From assembly GCF_004681975.1 (NCBI RefSeq), contig NZ_SMLK01000001.1:558001-622000 (forward strand): a stretch of 64,000 nucleotides of DNA. Reading direction: 5' to 3'. This DNA is from Ramlibacter humi. Its GTDB lineage: Bacteria; Pseudomonadota; Gammaproteobacteria; Burkholderiales; Burkholderiaceae_C. Positions within the stretch are counted from its first letter, which is position 1. Every line of letters begins with the position of its first letter. The notes under the pieces are model-generated. The model did no database searches and was not told the origin of the DNA. It saw nothing but the letters and a program-made list of their open reading frames with translations. Shown here piece after piece: positions 29,895 through 37,856 of the stretch. The translations under genes were made by a program, and so were the position numbers.

Positions 29895-30074
29895 TCAGCG
29901 CGCCTGGCGCAGGAACCGCCGGATGTTGTCCGGGTCCGGCCCGATCGCTGCCACCGCGTTCCGCAGTTCCTCTTCGCTGCAGCCCAGCCATTTCATCCAG
30001 TTTCGTTTTTCCCACTCGCGGTCCAGGCGGACCACGATGTCTTCGACCGGAACCTGGAAGCTGTCTTGCGACAT
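29895..30074 (-). CDS. DUF3606 family small protein (59 aa)
   Basis: MSQDSFQVPVEDIVVRLDRE followed by WMKWLGCSEEELRNAVAAIG and an RRFLRQ end matches the short DUF3606 pattern of a tryptophan, a Ser-Glu-Glu-Glu-Leu helix cap and a conserved IG. AAGGAGTCGC lies upstream of the ATG. The family is common in stress-related loci of Proteobacteria; its molecular function is unknown. Confidence 0.75.
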   Translation of the reverse strand: MSQDSFQVPVEDIVVRLDREWEKRNWMKWLGCSEEELRNAVAAIGPDPDNIRRFLRQAR

Positions 30075-30305
30075 CGTGCGACTCCTTCGATGCAGGCCTG
30101 TAGCGTAGGTGACGCGGAAAGCCGCGCCCATCGGCGGCGGCAGGCATTCAAGGTGCGCGGGCGGCAGGCGCTGCCGTAGGAAGCGCTGCCGTGCGACCTG
30201 CGATTTCGCAAACATGCTGAACGGCGTGTCCTACGCCGTGCGTCGCAGGCGCGCCGACAGCGGCGCCCCGCACCCGCGCCTACGCTGCATGGCAAAGGCA
30301 GTTTC

Positions 30306-30497
30306 ATGGTCCGTGCCAAGCGATCCTCCGCCCGCCCCGAGCGCAGCCGCGCCTCGAATGGAGAGGGCGCGGCCAGCGCGCTGAAGGAGATGCTGCGGCG
30401 CCAGCAGCAGAACCCCAGGCCGGGCGCGATCGACGCGGCGGCGCGCGAGAAACCGCGGCGCGAAGAGCCGCCGCCGGGTGGCAAGCAAGGCGGCTGA
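30306..30497 (+). CDS. small basic hypothetical protein (63 aa)
   Basis: Frame MVRAKRSSARPERSRASNGE to a TGA at 30495. It is rich in Arg, Pro and Gln and probably disordered. No ribosome site is obvious. It is retained because the region has no other use and the codon bias is coding-like, but it may be spurious. Confidence 0.3.
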   Translation: MVRAKRSSARPERSRASNGEGAASALKEMLRRQQQNPRPGAIDAAAREKPRREEPPPGGKQGG

Positions 30498-30622
30498 CGC
30501 GCGCCTTGTCGGATAACGCCGAACGCATGGACACGCTCGAGCAGCTGGACTTCGAAGTGCTGCCCAAGCCCTGCACGCCGGAGATGCTGGGCCAAGCGTT
30601 GTCCCGCACGCTGGCAGCGTGA
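30498..30622 (+). pseudogene. C-terminal remnant of a response-regulator receiver domain
   Basis: The frame reads ...SDNAERMDTLEQLDFEVLPK then PCTPEMLGQALSRTLAA and stop. The VLPKPCTPEMLGQAL segment is the typical end of a receiver domain: the conserved Lys-Pro followed by helix 5, as in hybrid sensor kinases. The upstream part, including the phosphoacceptor Asp, is missing, since a different frame and gene occupies that sequence. An internal ATG at 30527 would give only 31 codons. Confidence 0.5.
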
Positions 30623-30703
30623 TGCCGTTCACGGTTGCACCCGCCGGCGTGATGTTGCACGCGTGTTGCAACTCGGCAGCGGCAGGCTGCCTAGCATGGG
30701 GGC

Positions 30704-30985
30704 ATGCGTTACAGCCGTGAAGACTACGCCAACATGCAGGCCGTGCAGCGCCGCGTCGCACGGGCCGAGGCCGACTACGCGCGATTCCGCGCCGCCTACC
30801 TGGAGATCGCCCAGACCCAGCCCGACCACGAGGTCGCGCTGGCCATGATCGGCGCGGACATGAACCGCGCCCACGCCTACCTGCAGGCCCTGATCGGCCT
30901 GCCGCCCACGCCGTTCGAGAAGCAGCCGAGCGTGGTGGTCATGCGCGAGGCGAAGCGCCTCGCGGAAGAGAAAAGCAAACACTGA
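30704..30985 (+). CDS. hypothetical protein (93 aa)
   Basis: MRYSREDYANMQAVQRRVAR begins a mostly helical, soluble protein with heptad-like charged stretches to the end (REAKRLAEEKSKH). A coiled-coil or small scaffold character is plausible. The start is preceded by a short stretch with three GTTGCA repeats (about 30634-30676) but no clear ribosome site. Not recognised. Confidence 0.5.
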   Translation: MRYSREDYANMQAVQRRVARAEADYARFRAAYLEIAQTQPDHEVALAMIGADMNRAHAYLQALIGLPPTPFEKQPSVVVMREAKRLAEEKSKH

Positions 30986-31007
30986 TCCCCTTCGTGCGTC
31001 CCGTTCC

Positions 31008-31013
31008 TAGAAT
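31008..31013 (+). promoter_or_regulatory. possible -10 box immediately before the DUF2868 gene
   Basis: TAGAAT ends nine bases before the TTG start, which would give an almost leaderless transcript if used. No strong -35 match is visible. Confidence 0.3.
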
Positions 31014-31022
31014 CGGGACACA

Positions 31023-33203
31023 TTGAACGCCGAGCTGATCCACCTCACCGAACCCGAAGCGCGCCGGCTGCTGCTGGCGCGGGCGGTGGACGAGGCCGAC
31101 GCGCAGCAGCGGCTGGTGGGGGCCGTGGAGCGCGAGCAGGTCGAGCGCGAAGCGCTGGCGCGTGCAGGCGACCCGGCGCTTGGAAAGGAGCTCGACGCCA
31201 AGGCCTACTTGCTGGAGCGCGCGCGGCGCCTGATCGAACTGGTGTCGCATCGCCAGCCGCGCATCGCGGCGCTGGCGGAACCTGCCCCCTGGATCGCCTT
31301 CGTGGCCTGGCTGCTGCCCGCGGTGGCGCTGGTGGCCGGCGCGGTGCTCGATCGCATCGACAACCCGCACCAGGTCAACCTGCTGTCGCCGCCGCTGCTG
31401 ATGTTCCTGCTGTGGAACTTCGCCGTGTACGTGGCGCTGGCGGTGATGGCGCTTCGGCCCGGCCGTCACGCGCATGCTTCCCGCTGGCCGTCCTGGCCCT
31501 GGCCGCGCGTGGGCGGCGTGCGGGCGCAGGTGGTGGCGCGATTCCAGGCTGCGTGGTGGCAGGTGGCCGGCGCGCTGGAAGGACAGCGCTGGCGCCGCAT
31601 CCTTCACTTCTCCGCCGCCGCATGGGGCGTGGGCGTGGCGTTGTCCATCGTGCTGGGCGGGCTGGTGCGCGAGTACCGGGTCGGCTGGGAAAGCACGCTG
31701 CTGGACCTGCCGCAGGTGCACGCCTTCCTGCGCGTGCTGTTCTCGCCGGTGATCGCGCTGACGCCGCTGCAGCCGTTCTCCATCGACGACCTGGCGCGCC
31801 TGCATTTCCGCGCGCCGGTGGAACCGGGGCGCGAGGAAGCGCGCCACTGGGTGTACCTGTACCTGGCGCTGATCGCGCTGGTGGTGGTGCTGCCGCGGCT
31901 GGCGCTGGCGACTTGGGCCGCCGCGCGCCAGCGATTCGCCGCGCGGGCTATCGCCGTGCCGGTGGACGACGGCTACTTCCGGCCGCTGCTGGGCCGCGTG
32001 CGGCCGGTGCGCCTGAACCTGCTGCTGGCGGGCGACGGCGAGGGCATGCGGCGGCTCACGGCGGTGCTGCGCCAGGCCGGTGGTGAAGCGGGGCCGCTGC
32101 GCGAGACGGAAGCGTGGACCGCGCTGCGCACGGATCGCGGCGATGCGTTGTCGGTGGCGATCGGCCCGTCCCTCGATCCGGATTCGCGCGCGGACCTGCT
32201 CGTGTGGTCGACCGCCGGTGAAGCGATGCCGCGCGTGGAGGCAGGCTGGCCGCTGGTGGTGTTCGCGGCGGACGGAGCCGCTGCCGCGAAGGCGCTGCAC
32301 GCTGCCCACCTCGAAGGCCCGGTGGTCGGCTGGGATGCGTTGCGCACGTGGCGGCAGGACGCGCTGTGGCGCGAAGCCGTGCTGCAGCGCCTGCCGGCGT
32401 GGCAGGCGCCCGGCGTCGAGCGGCTGTGGTTCCAGTGGAGCTCGAACGCCGAAGAAAGGCTGGGGGCGAGTGCGCGGCTGCTGGCGGATGAACTCGCGCA
32501 GGCGGCGCGCGATGCGCAGACGCTGGCGTCCGAGCCGGCCGGCGTGCGCCAGTACGTGATGCGCGAAGGACGCGATGCGGCGCAATCGGCCCGCAAGGAA
32601 GCGATGGCCGCGCTGCTGGATCGCGTGCGGCAACGCCGCGCGACGGGCGACCGGCGGCTGTTCGAACTCCACGCGCTGGACGCACGCGATGCGGCGGCCG
32701 GCGATGAGGTGGCCGGCGCCTTCCGCATCGACCAGGCCATCCACGAATCGCAGGCGGGCCTGGCGGGTGCCGCCAGCGGTGCCGCGATGGGCGCGGCCGT
32801 CGACCTGATGACCGGTGGCCTCACGCTGGGCGCTGCGAGCGCGCTGGGCGCCCTGGTCGGGGGCGGTGCGGCACTGGTGGCCGCCGCGTGGAAGAACCGC
32901 GCCACGCCGGCGGACCGGACGACCGTCGCCCTCGGCGAAGACATGCTGCGCGGACTGGCGCAGGGCGCGCTGGTGCGCTACCTGCGCGTCGCGCACGCGG
33001 GCCGGGGCGAGCCGGACGAAGCCGAATGGCGCGCGCAGGCGGAAACCATCGTCCGCGAAGACACGCCGCGCCTCGATGCGGCGTGGTTTTCGCTGCGCGA
33101 CAACGAAAACGCGGCCGGGGCGGAGGCCGCCCTGGCCGCGTGGCTTCGAGATGCGATGACGCGGGCGCTGGAGGGAGCGCGCCCGCCTTCGGCTGCCGGT
33201 TAG
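31023..33203 (+). CDS. DUF2868 membrane protein with DUF3482-like C-terminal region
   Basis: The 726-residue protein has an N-terminal DUF2868 region with transmembrane segments near residues 88-108, 118-140 and 200-220 and typical motifs (NLLSPPLLMFLLWNFAVY, REYRVGWESTLLDLPQVHA). From about residue 440 onward the sequence resembles the DUF3482 tail usually found on a separate GTP-binding protein: a helical part followed by a Gly/Ala-rich hydrophobic stretch (AAVDLMTGGLTLGAASALGA). No P-loop is visible between them. The start is TTG 31023, ten bases after a TAGAAT box. Function unknown; the DUF2868/DUF3482 pair is conserved in Proteobacteria. Confidence 0.7.
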   Translation: MNAELIHLTEPEARRLLLARAVDEADAQQRLVGAVEREQVEREALARAGDPALGKELDAKAYLLERARRLIELVSHRQPRIAALAEPAPWIAFVAWLLPAVALVAGAVLDRIDNPHQVNLLSPPLLMFLLWNFAVYVALAVMALRPGRHAHASRWPSWPWPRVGGVRAQVVARFQAAWWQVAGALEGQRWRRILHFSAAAWGVGVALSIVLGGLVREYRVGWESTLLDLPQVHAFLRVLFSPVIALTPLQPFSIDDLARLHFRAPVEPGREEARHWVYLYLALIALVVVLPRLALATWAAARQRFAARAIAVPVDDGYFRPLLGRVRPVRLNLLLAGDGEGMRRLTAVLRQAGGEAGPLRETEAWTALRTDRGDALSVAIGPSLDPDSRADLLVWSTAGEAMPRVEAGWPLVVFAADGAAAAKALHAAHLEGPVVGWDALRTWRQDALWREAVLQRLPAWQAPGVERLWFQWSSNAEERLGASARLLADELAQAARDAQTLASEPAGVRQYVMREGRDAAQSARKEAMAALLDRVRQRRATGDRRLFELHALDARDAAAGDEVAGAFRIDQAIHESQAGLAGAASGAAMGAAVDLMTGGLTLGAASALGALVGGGAALVAAAWKNRATPADRTTVALGEDMLRGLAQGALVRYLRVAHAGRGEPDEAEWRAQAETIVREDTPRLDAAWFSLRDNENAAGAEAALAAWLRDAMTRALEGARPPSAAG

Positions 33204-33406
33204 GGCTTGCGGACCGCCTTGTCCGCGGCGTCCTGGACCTTGTCCGCGGCGTCCTTCACGTCGCCGACCTTCTTCTCGACCTTGCCTTCCTGTTCACGGG
33301 CATGGCCCTTCATTTCCTGCTCTTCGTTGCCCAGCGCGCGGCCCACGTGCTCCTGCACCTCACCGGCGCCTTCCTTCAGCTTGCCCTTGATCTGCTGCTC
33401 GTTCAC
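33200..33406 (-). CDS. CsbD family stress-response protein
   Basis: The 68-residue protein starts VNEQQIKGKLKEGAGEVQEH from GTG 33406 with AAGGAG upstream. The IKGKLKEGAG motif is the CsbD signature, and the C-terminus has repeated DAADKVQDAADK helices. Family members are abundant, hydrophilic general-stress proteins. The stop overlaps the convergent DUF2868 gene by four bases. An upstream in-frame extension lacks a ribosome site. Confidence 0.85.
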   Translation of the reverse strand: MNEQQIKGKLKEGAGEVQEHVGRALGNEEQEMKGHAREQEGKVEKKVGDVKDAADKVQDAADKAVRKP

Positions 33407-33516
33407 GGGGAACTCCTTTCCTTGGTTCGATGCCTTCAGGTTAAGGCCGCCGGCGCGCGCGGCAAGCAAGAGCGGGCCGCCGTTGCCCGTCCGTGTCCGC
33501 CTACAGTCGCGTTGCC

Positions 33517-34356
33517 TCAGCGGTTGGGCGGTGCCTCGACCGTTTCGCGCAGCCAGCGCACCATCTCATCCGCGGACGCCATCGGCGCGCCCAGGTGATC
33601 GGTGCGCGGTTCGTACAGGCGGTGCTGGGGATCGGGCGGCAGGCCCGCCCACAGCTCGTCCTTCACGCGGCGCAGGTTCTCCAGGTCGCGGCGCGGCACC
33701 ACCAGCAGCACCGGCAGCCCGGCGGGCACCTGCGACCACACGGCCTTCCAGTTCATCGCGCCTTGCGGGTCGAACCAGGTGACGTACGCGGACGGCGTCG
33801 CCGCGGCGAGGTCGTAGCGGTCGTTGCCGACCACCGCGCCGTCCTGCAGCTTCGCCGGCTGGTTGCCCGCGCCTTGCGCGATCAGCGCGTGGGCCTGCCG
33901 CAGCTGGTCGTCCAGCTTCTTCATGTCGGCGCCGCCGTTGGGCGCGATGGCCACCAGCGCGTCGGCGCGCGTGCGGCTGGCCAGGTGGGCGGCGAAGAAG
34001 CCGCCCAGGCTGAAGCCGGCCAGGACGATGCGTTTGGCGCCGTTCTTGCGCAGCTGCTCGACCGCATCGAGCGCGATGCGCTCGGCTTCGGCCACCGGCT
34101 GGCTGAACGCGCGCGGGCCGCCGTAGGGCATGTCGGGCGTCACCACCTGCCAGCCCTGCGCGCGCAGCTTCGCCGCCAGCGGCGCCATGCTTTCGCCCGT
34201 CGCGCCGATGCCGTGCAGCAGCACGATGCCGATCTCACCCGCGTTGGCCGCCGGCGGGCGCGGCGTCGCCGCACCGGGGCGCGCGAACAGCGATAGCAGG
34301 GCCAGGGTGAGGCTGCGGCGCGGGGCACTCACGGGATCGTCCGATGGCTGAGGCAT
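33517..34356 (-). CDS. alpha/beta hydrolase (exported or membrane-anchored)
   Basis: The 279-residue protein has a short hydrophobic leader (SLTLALLSLFA), then an alpha/beta hydrolase fold with IVLLHGIGATGESM (oxyanion region), nucleophile GFSLGG, and TDHLGAP supplying the histidine. The dienelactone hydrolase/esterase group is closest in style. The start is uncertain: ATG 34356 is used, though a GTG 24 bases inside would place the leader at the extreme N-terminus. It stands alone between CsbD and a hairpin repeat. Confidence 0.78.
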   Translation of the reverse strand: MPQPSDDPVSAPRRSLTLALLSLFARPGAATPRPPAANAGEIGIVLLHGIGATGESMAPLAAKLRAQGWQVVTPDMPYGGPRAFSQPVAEAERIALDAVEQLRKNGAKRIVLAGFSLGGFFAAHLASRTRADALVAIAPNGGADMKKLDDQLRQAHALIAQGAGNQPAKLQDGAVVGNDRYDLAAATPSAYVTWFDPQGAMNWKAVWSQVPAGLPVLLVVPRRDLENLRRVKDELWAGLPPDPQHRLYEPRTDHLGAPMASADEMVRWLRETVEAPPNR

Positions 34357-34411
34357 GCCGGATGATGGCGCGCCAAAGAAACGCCGCGTGTAGGAAACGG
34401 CCGCCGTGGAG

Positions 34412-34532
34412 GCGGACACCCTTACGCAGAGCTCGCAGAGGCTTCGCAGAGAACGCAGAGAAGATTCATTCTTTTGGTGTTTTCTCCGCGAACTCCGCGA
34501 AACTTCCGCGAGCTCTGCGTAAGGGCGTCCGC
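34412..34532. repeat. CGCAGAG hairpin repeat, copy 4 (type B ends)
   Basis: This 121 bp element has 25-base outer arms (34412-34436 and 34508-34532) beginning GCGGACACCCTTACGCAGAG and pairing with a single T/C difference that would be a G-U pair in RNA. Internal CGCAGAG units occur on the left. The right side carries the related CTCCGCG/CTTCCGCG. It separates the hydrolase and helicase genes, both on the minus strand. Confidence 0.85.
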
Positions 34533-34539
34533 TCCCGCT

Positions 34540-36798
34540 TCAATGCACCTCGACCCGCCACCACGAAGGCAGCAACGCCCGCACCTCGGGCCGGGCGAAG
34601 CGGTCGTCGATGAGCACCACGCGGCCGCGGTCCTCGCGGGTGCGGATGACGCGGCCGGCGGCCTGCACGACCTTGCGCAGGCCCGGGTACAGGTAGGCGT
34701 AGTCGTAGCCCGCGCCGAACACCCGGCCCATGCGGCGGCGCAGCTCTTCGTTCACGGGGTTCACCTGCGGCAGGCCCAGCGTGGCGATGAAAGCGCCCAC
34801 CAGCCTGTCGCCCGGCAGGTCGATGCCTTCGCCGAAGCTGCCGCCCAGCACCGCGAAGCCGATGGCGCGGCCGCCTTCGGCGAAGCGGGCCAGGTAGGCG
34901 TGCCGGTCCGCCTCGGGCATCGAGGGGGACTGCTCGAACACCGGCCAGTCCGGATGCCTTTCGCGCAGCAGCGTGGCCACGCGGCGCAGGTAGTCGAAGC
35001 TGCTGAAGAACGCCAGGTAGTTGCCGGGCCGGGCTTCGTACTCGCGCGCGATCAGCGCGGCGATGGGGGCGACCGAACTCTCGCGGTCCTGCCACCGCGT
35101 CGAGATGCTGCGCACCAGGCTGACCGACAACTGTTCGGCGGTGAAGGGCGAAGGCACGTCCACGCTGGCCGCGTCTTCGGGCAGGCCCAGCACGTCGGCG
35201 TAGAAGCCGAACGGGCTGAGCGTGGCGGAGAACAGAACGGCTGCATGCGAGTCGCGCAGGCGCGGTCCGAGGAAAGGCGCCGGCAGCAGGTTGCGGATGC
35301 AGGGCAGGGCGTCGGTGCCGCGCGGACCCTGGCGCAACGTGACGTCGAACACCGAGTGCTCGCCGAAGCTGTCGGCCAGCCGCAGCATGGCGAGCGCGTC
35401 GAACCAGAACTGCTGCAGCTGCGGCAGCGGTTCGTGCGGCGCTTCGGCGAAGTGGTCGGCGATGGCGGCGGAGGTGCGCTGCAGTTCGTCGAACCAGTCG
35501 TCGGGCAGCTTCTCGCGCACGGCATACGTTTCGGACTGGCCTTCGCCCAGCTCGTCCCACACGCGTGCCAGCTTGCCCATCGCGCGCTTGACCTTCGCCG
35601 GCGCGGTGCGGCGGACCGCGCGCAGCGCCACCGGGTCGAGCGAAGCCGAGTACATCTCGCGCCCGCGCTCCAGCAGGTTGTGCGCCTCGTCCACCAGCAG
35701 CGCCACGCGCCAGCCGTGTTCCTGCGCCAGCGCATGCAGCAGCGCGCTGCCGTCGAACACGTAGTGGTAGTCGCCCACCACCACGTCGGCCCAGCGCGCG
35801 AGTTCCTGCGACAGGTAGTAGGGGCAGACCGAATGCTTCAGCGCCGCGTCGCGCAGCGCATCGCGGTCCATCGCGGCGCCTTGCAGCGCGTTGGCGCGCG
35901 CCGCGGGCAGGCGGTCGTAGAAGCCCTTGGCCAGCGGGCACGAGTCGCCGTGGCAGGCCTTGTCGGGATGCTCGCAGGCCTTGTCGCGTGCGGTGAGTTC
36001 CAGCACGCGCAGCGGCAGGCGCGGTTCTCCGGCCGCGATGCGCTCGACGGCGTCCAGCGCCAGGCGCCGGCCCGGCGTCTTCGCTGCGAGGAAGAAGACC
36101 TTGTCCACCTTCTGCGCCGGCGCGGCCTTGAGCACCGGGAACAGCGTGCCCACCGTCTTGCCGATGCCGGTGGGCGCCTGCGCCAGCAGGCAACGGCCGC
36201 GGGTGACGGCGCGCCATGCGGCTTCGGCGAGTTCGCGTTGGCCGGCGCGGAATTCGGCGTGCGGGAAGTTGAGGGTGGTGAGGGCGGCGTCGCGCTGTTC
36301 GCGGTGCGCCAGTTCCTGGTCGGCCCAGGCGACGAACCTGCCGCACAGGTCTTCGAAGAAGGCGCGCAGTTCGGCGCGGCTGTGGGTCTGCTCGAGGACC
36401 TTTTCCTTCTGGGTGGCTATGTCGAAGTAGACGAGGGCGACGGTGAGCGATTCGATGCCGCGCGCTTCGCACAGCAGCGAGCCGTAGACGCGGGCCTGCG
36501 CCCAGTGCAGGTGGCGGTGATTGGCCGGTTGGCGCGATAGGTCGCCGCGGTGGGTCTTGATTTCTTCGAGGCGGTTGCGGCCGGGGTCGTAGCCGTCGGC
36601 CCGGCCGCGCACTTTCAGGCGGCCGAATTCACCTTCCAGCGCGACTTCCCGCTCGTAGCCGCCGCCGCGGCCCGAGGTCACCGCGTTGTGGCCCGCGATG
36701 CCTTCCATCGCGGTGGGCGCGGGCGTGAACCGCAGGTCCAGGTCACCGGCCTTGGCGGTGAACTCGCAAAGCGCGCGGACCGGGACGGTGTACTGCAT
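34540..36798 (-). CDS. XPD/DinG-type helicase with N-terminal RecB/Cas4-like nuclease domain
   Basis: The 752-residue protein starts with a PD-(D/E)XK nuclease-like domain: H37, D68, E79-x-K81 (LEEIKT) and Q101xxxY105 (QARVY), the RecB/Cas4 pattern. A superfamily 2 helicase follows with Walker A APTGIGKT (208-215), four cysteines C275, C282, C287 and C325 positioned to bind a 4Fe-4S cluster as in XPD, DEAH at 370-373, and the late motifs GGSFGEGIDLPG and QAAGRVIRT. It should unwind DNA 5'-3' and possibly cut it, acting in repair. Isolated gene; the stop is eight bases from a hairpin repeat. Confidence 0.88.
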   Translation of the reverse strand: MQYTVPVRALCEFTAKAGDLDLRFTPAPTAMEGIAGHNAVTSGRGGGYEREVALEGEFGRLKVRGRADGYDPGRNRLEEIKTHRGDLSRQPANHRHLHWAQARVYGSLLCEARGIESLTVALVYFDIATQKEKVLEQTHSRAELRAFFEDLCGRFVAWADQELAHREQRDAALTTLNFPHAEFRAGQRELAEAAWRAVTRGRCLLAQAPTGIGKTVGTLFPVLKAAPAQKVDKVFFLAAKTPGRRLALDAVERIAAGEPRLPLRVLELTARDKACEHPDKACHGDSCPLAKGFYDRLPAARANALQGAAMDRDALRDAALKHSVCPYYLSQELARWADVVVGDYHYVFDGSALLHALAQEHGWRVALLVDEAHNLLERGREMYSASLDPVALRAVRRTAPAKVKRAMGKLARVWDELGEGQSETYAVREKLPDDWFDELQRTSAAIADHFAEAPHEPLPQLQQFWFDALAMLRLADSFGEHSVFDVTLRQGPRGTDALPCIRNLLPAPFLGPRLRDSHAAVLFSATLSPFGFYADVLGLPEDAASVDVPSPFTAEQLSVSLVRSISTRWQDRESSVAPIAALIAREYEARPGNYLAFFSSFDYLRRVATLLRERHPDWPVFEQSPSMPEADRHAYLARFAEGGRAIGFAVLGGSFGEGIDLPGDRLVGAFIATLGLPQVNPVNEELRRRMGRVFGAGYDYAYLYPGLRKVVQAAGRVIRTREDRGRVVLIDDRFARPEVRALLPSWWRVEVH

Positions 36799-36861
36799 CT
36801 TGCGATTTTCGCTCAGCGGTTGGGGTGAGGTTTAGGTGCTGCGGATCGGTTTTCCGGGAAT

Positions 36862-37115
36862 GCGCGGCGGGTGGCGCCTGGCGCGGCCTCATGCTCCAGC
36901 GGCCGTGCTTCGCCTTCGGCTCGCACAGGCTTCCCGCCGAATCGGCCGGGCCCGGGACGGCCGGCGCAACTCGTTGCGAGCTACGCTCGCCACTCAAACA
37001 CTCACCGGAGCTAGAGGACAGTCGCATCACACGCTGTCGCGCGTAATGCTGTCCCGGGCCCGGCCGATTCGGCGGCGCTTCCGAAATCGGCCGCGCCAGG
37101 CGCCACCCGCCGCGC
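36862..37115. repeat. composite long inverted repeat (254 bp)
   Basis: Two nested pairs of perfect arms share one axis. The outer pair is 27 bases (36862-36888 with 37089-37115, containing GGTGGCGCCTGGCGCGG). The inner pair is 24 bases (36935-36958 with 37051-37074, containing GAATCGGCCGGGCCCGGG). The spacers are asymmetric, 46 and 14 bases. The central 92-base loop contains a small CGCAACTCGTTGCG palindrome. No T-run follows. Could be a structured RNA, a non-autonomous mobile element or a protein-binding region. Confidence 0.8.
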
Positions 37116-37175
37116 TGGCACGCGTGTGCGGGATCGGAGAGGGTGCTGTAAGTCACGCTGCGATAGACCTTGACC

Positions 37176-37265
37176 GCGTCATTCCCGCGAAGGCGGGAAT
37201 CCATGGCTTCCACTACGGCCGTTGAATGCGGACACCATGGATTCCCGCCTTCGCGGGAATGACGC
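37176..37265. repeat. perfect 31-base inverted repeat of the GTCATTCCCGC type
   Basis: Arms 37176-37206 and 37235-37265 are fully complementary and contain CATTCCCGCGAAGGCGGGAA and CCATGG. The 28-base loop includes AATGCGGACACC, which also occurs at the outer end of hairpin-repeat copy 5. Each arm is itself palindromic, giving a cruciform-capable structure. Similar repeats are widespread in Proteobacteria. Confidence 0.85.
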
Positions 37266-37325
37266 CATTGGAACCCGCGCACTGGCGCGCCGCGCAGCCT
37301 TCGGCGTTCGAACGCCTGCAGCTTT

Positions 37326-37568
37326 TCAGTGCTCCGGCACCTGATGCGTCACGCTGGTGATCGCGTAACCCTTCTCCCGGATCTGCCCCATCGGATCGTC
37401 GATTGCGTAGTCGTCGATGTGGCCGTTGGACACGTCCAGCTCGGCCCCCATGTTCTCGACGTGCCAGTCGACGTTGTCGGCTTCCTGCGGAATGGGCTGG
37501 CCGCTGGGAACGGCCAGGTAAGACAGCTTGTGCTCGGCTTCGGACCGGCGATAGATGTCCAGCTTCAT
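37326..37568 (-). CDS. small conserved hypothetical protein (80 aa), DUF6139-like
   Basis: MKLDIYRRSEAEHKLSYLAV and VPSGQPIPQEADNVDWHVEN begin a compact acidic protein; the pattern is one I associate with DUF6139 of Burkholderiales. AAGGAAGGAAC lies just upstream of ATG 37568. Function unknown. It is followed by the palindrome-rich stretch. Confidence 0.65.
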   Translation of the reverse strand: MKLDIYRRSEAEHKLSYLAVPSGQPIPQEADNVDWHVENMGAELDVSNGHIDDYAIDDPMGQIREKGYAITSVTHQVPEH

Positions 37569-37584
37569 GTTCCTTCCTTTCGAT

Positions 37585-37755
37585 TCAGCCGCCTTGCCGG
37601 GCGCGCTTGCCCGGGCTCTTCTTGTTGCGCGTGGCGGTGCCGCGCTCGAGGCTGCGCCTCTGGCCGATGCCGGCCTTCGGCGGGGTGAAGTTCGCGGTGG
37701 CCTGGGGCGCCGGCGAGCGCTGGCGATCCGCTTCGGTCTTGATCTTGTTGCCCAT
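37585..37755 (-). CDS. small basic hypothetical protein (56 aa)
   Basis: MGNKIKTEADRQRSPAPQAT is followed by NFTPPKAGIGQRRSLERGTA and a basic end. Arg/Lys/Pro-rich, probably disordered and nucleic-acid-binding by charge. It lies 16 bases upstream of the DUF6139-like gene on the same strand, so the two are likely co-transcribed. Ribosome site weak. Confidence 0.5.
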   Translation of the reverse strand: MGNKIKTEADRQRSPAPQATANFTPPKAGIGQRRSLERGTATRNKKSPGKRARQGG

Positions 37756-37856
37756 GGAGTATGTCGTGCGTGTCGCTGTTGTGGTGAAGCCGATTGCGCC
37801 ACGGGAAACGCGACGGGCGCGTAGGTGTGCTCTTGCAATCGCTGTCAGCCGCCGCT

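Larger units (their letters stand above)
36799..37325. other. 527-base gene-free stretch occupied by palindromic elements
   Basis: No credible coding frame. It holds a 254-base composite inverted repeat (36862-37115) and a perfect 31-base inverted repeat (37176-37265), described separately. The few bases between are unremarkable. Confidence 0.7.

Noticed and set aside
30109-30384. 91-codon frame between the DUF3606 gene and 30306
   Set aside because: Arg/Cys-rich string overlapping another candidate; no ribosome site or coding-like features.
30939-32996. A 685-codon frame antisense to the DUF2868 gene
   Set aside because: Arg/Gln/His-rich shadow product; the plus-strand frame has membrane segments and recognisable DUF2868 motifs.
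34474-36540. A 688-codon plus-strand frame opposite the helicase
   Set aside because: Shadow frame: the helicase has all catalytic motifs in the minus frame and the plus product has none.
36862-37115. Composite inverted repeat as an insertion sequence
   Set aside because: Only 254 bases with no transposase frame and no obvious target-site duplication at its edges.
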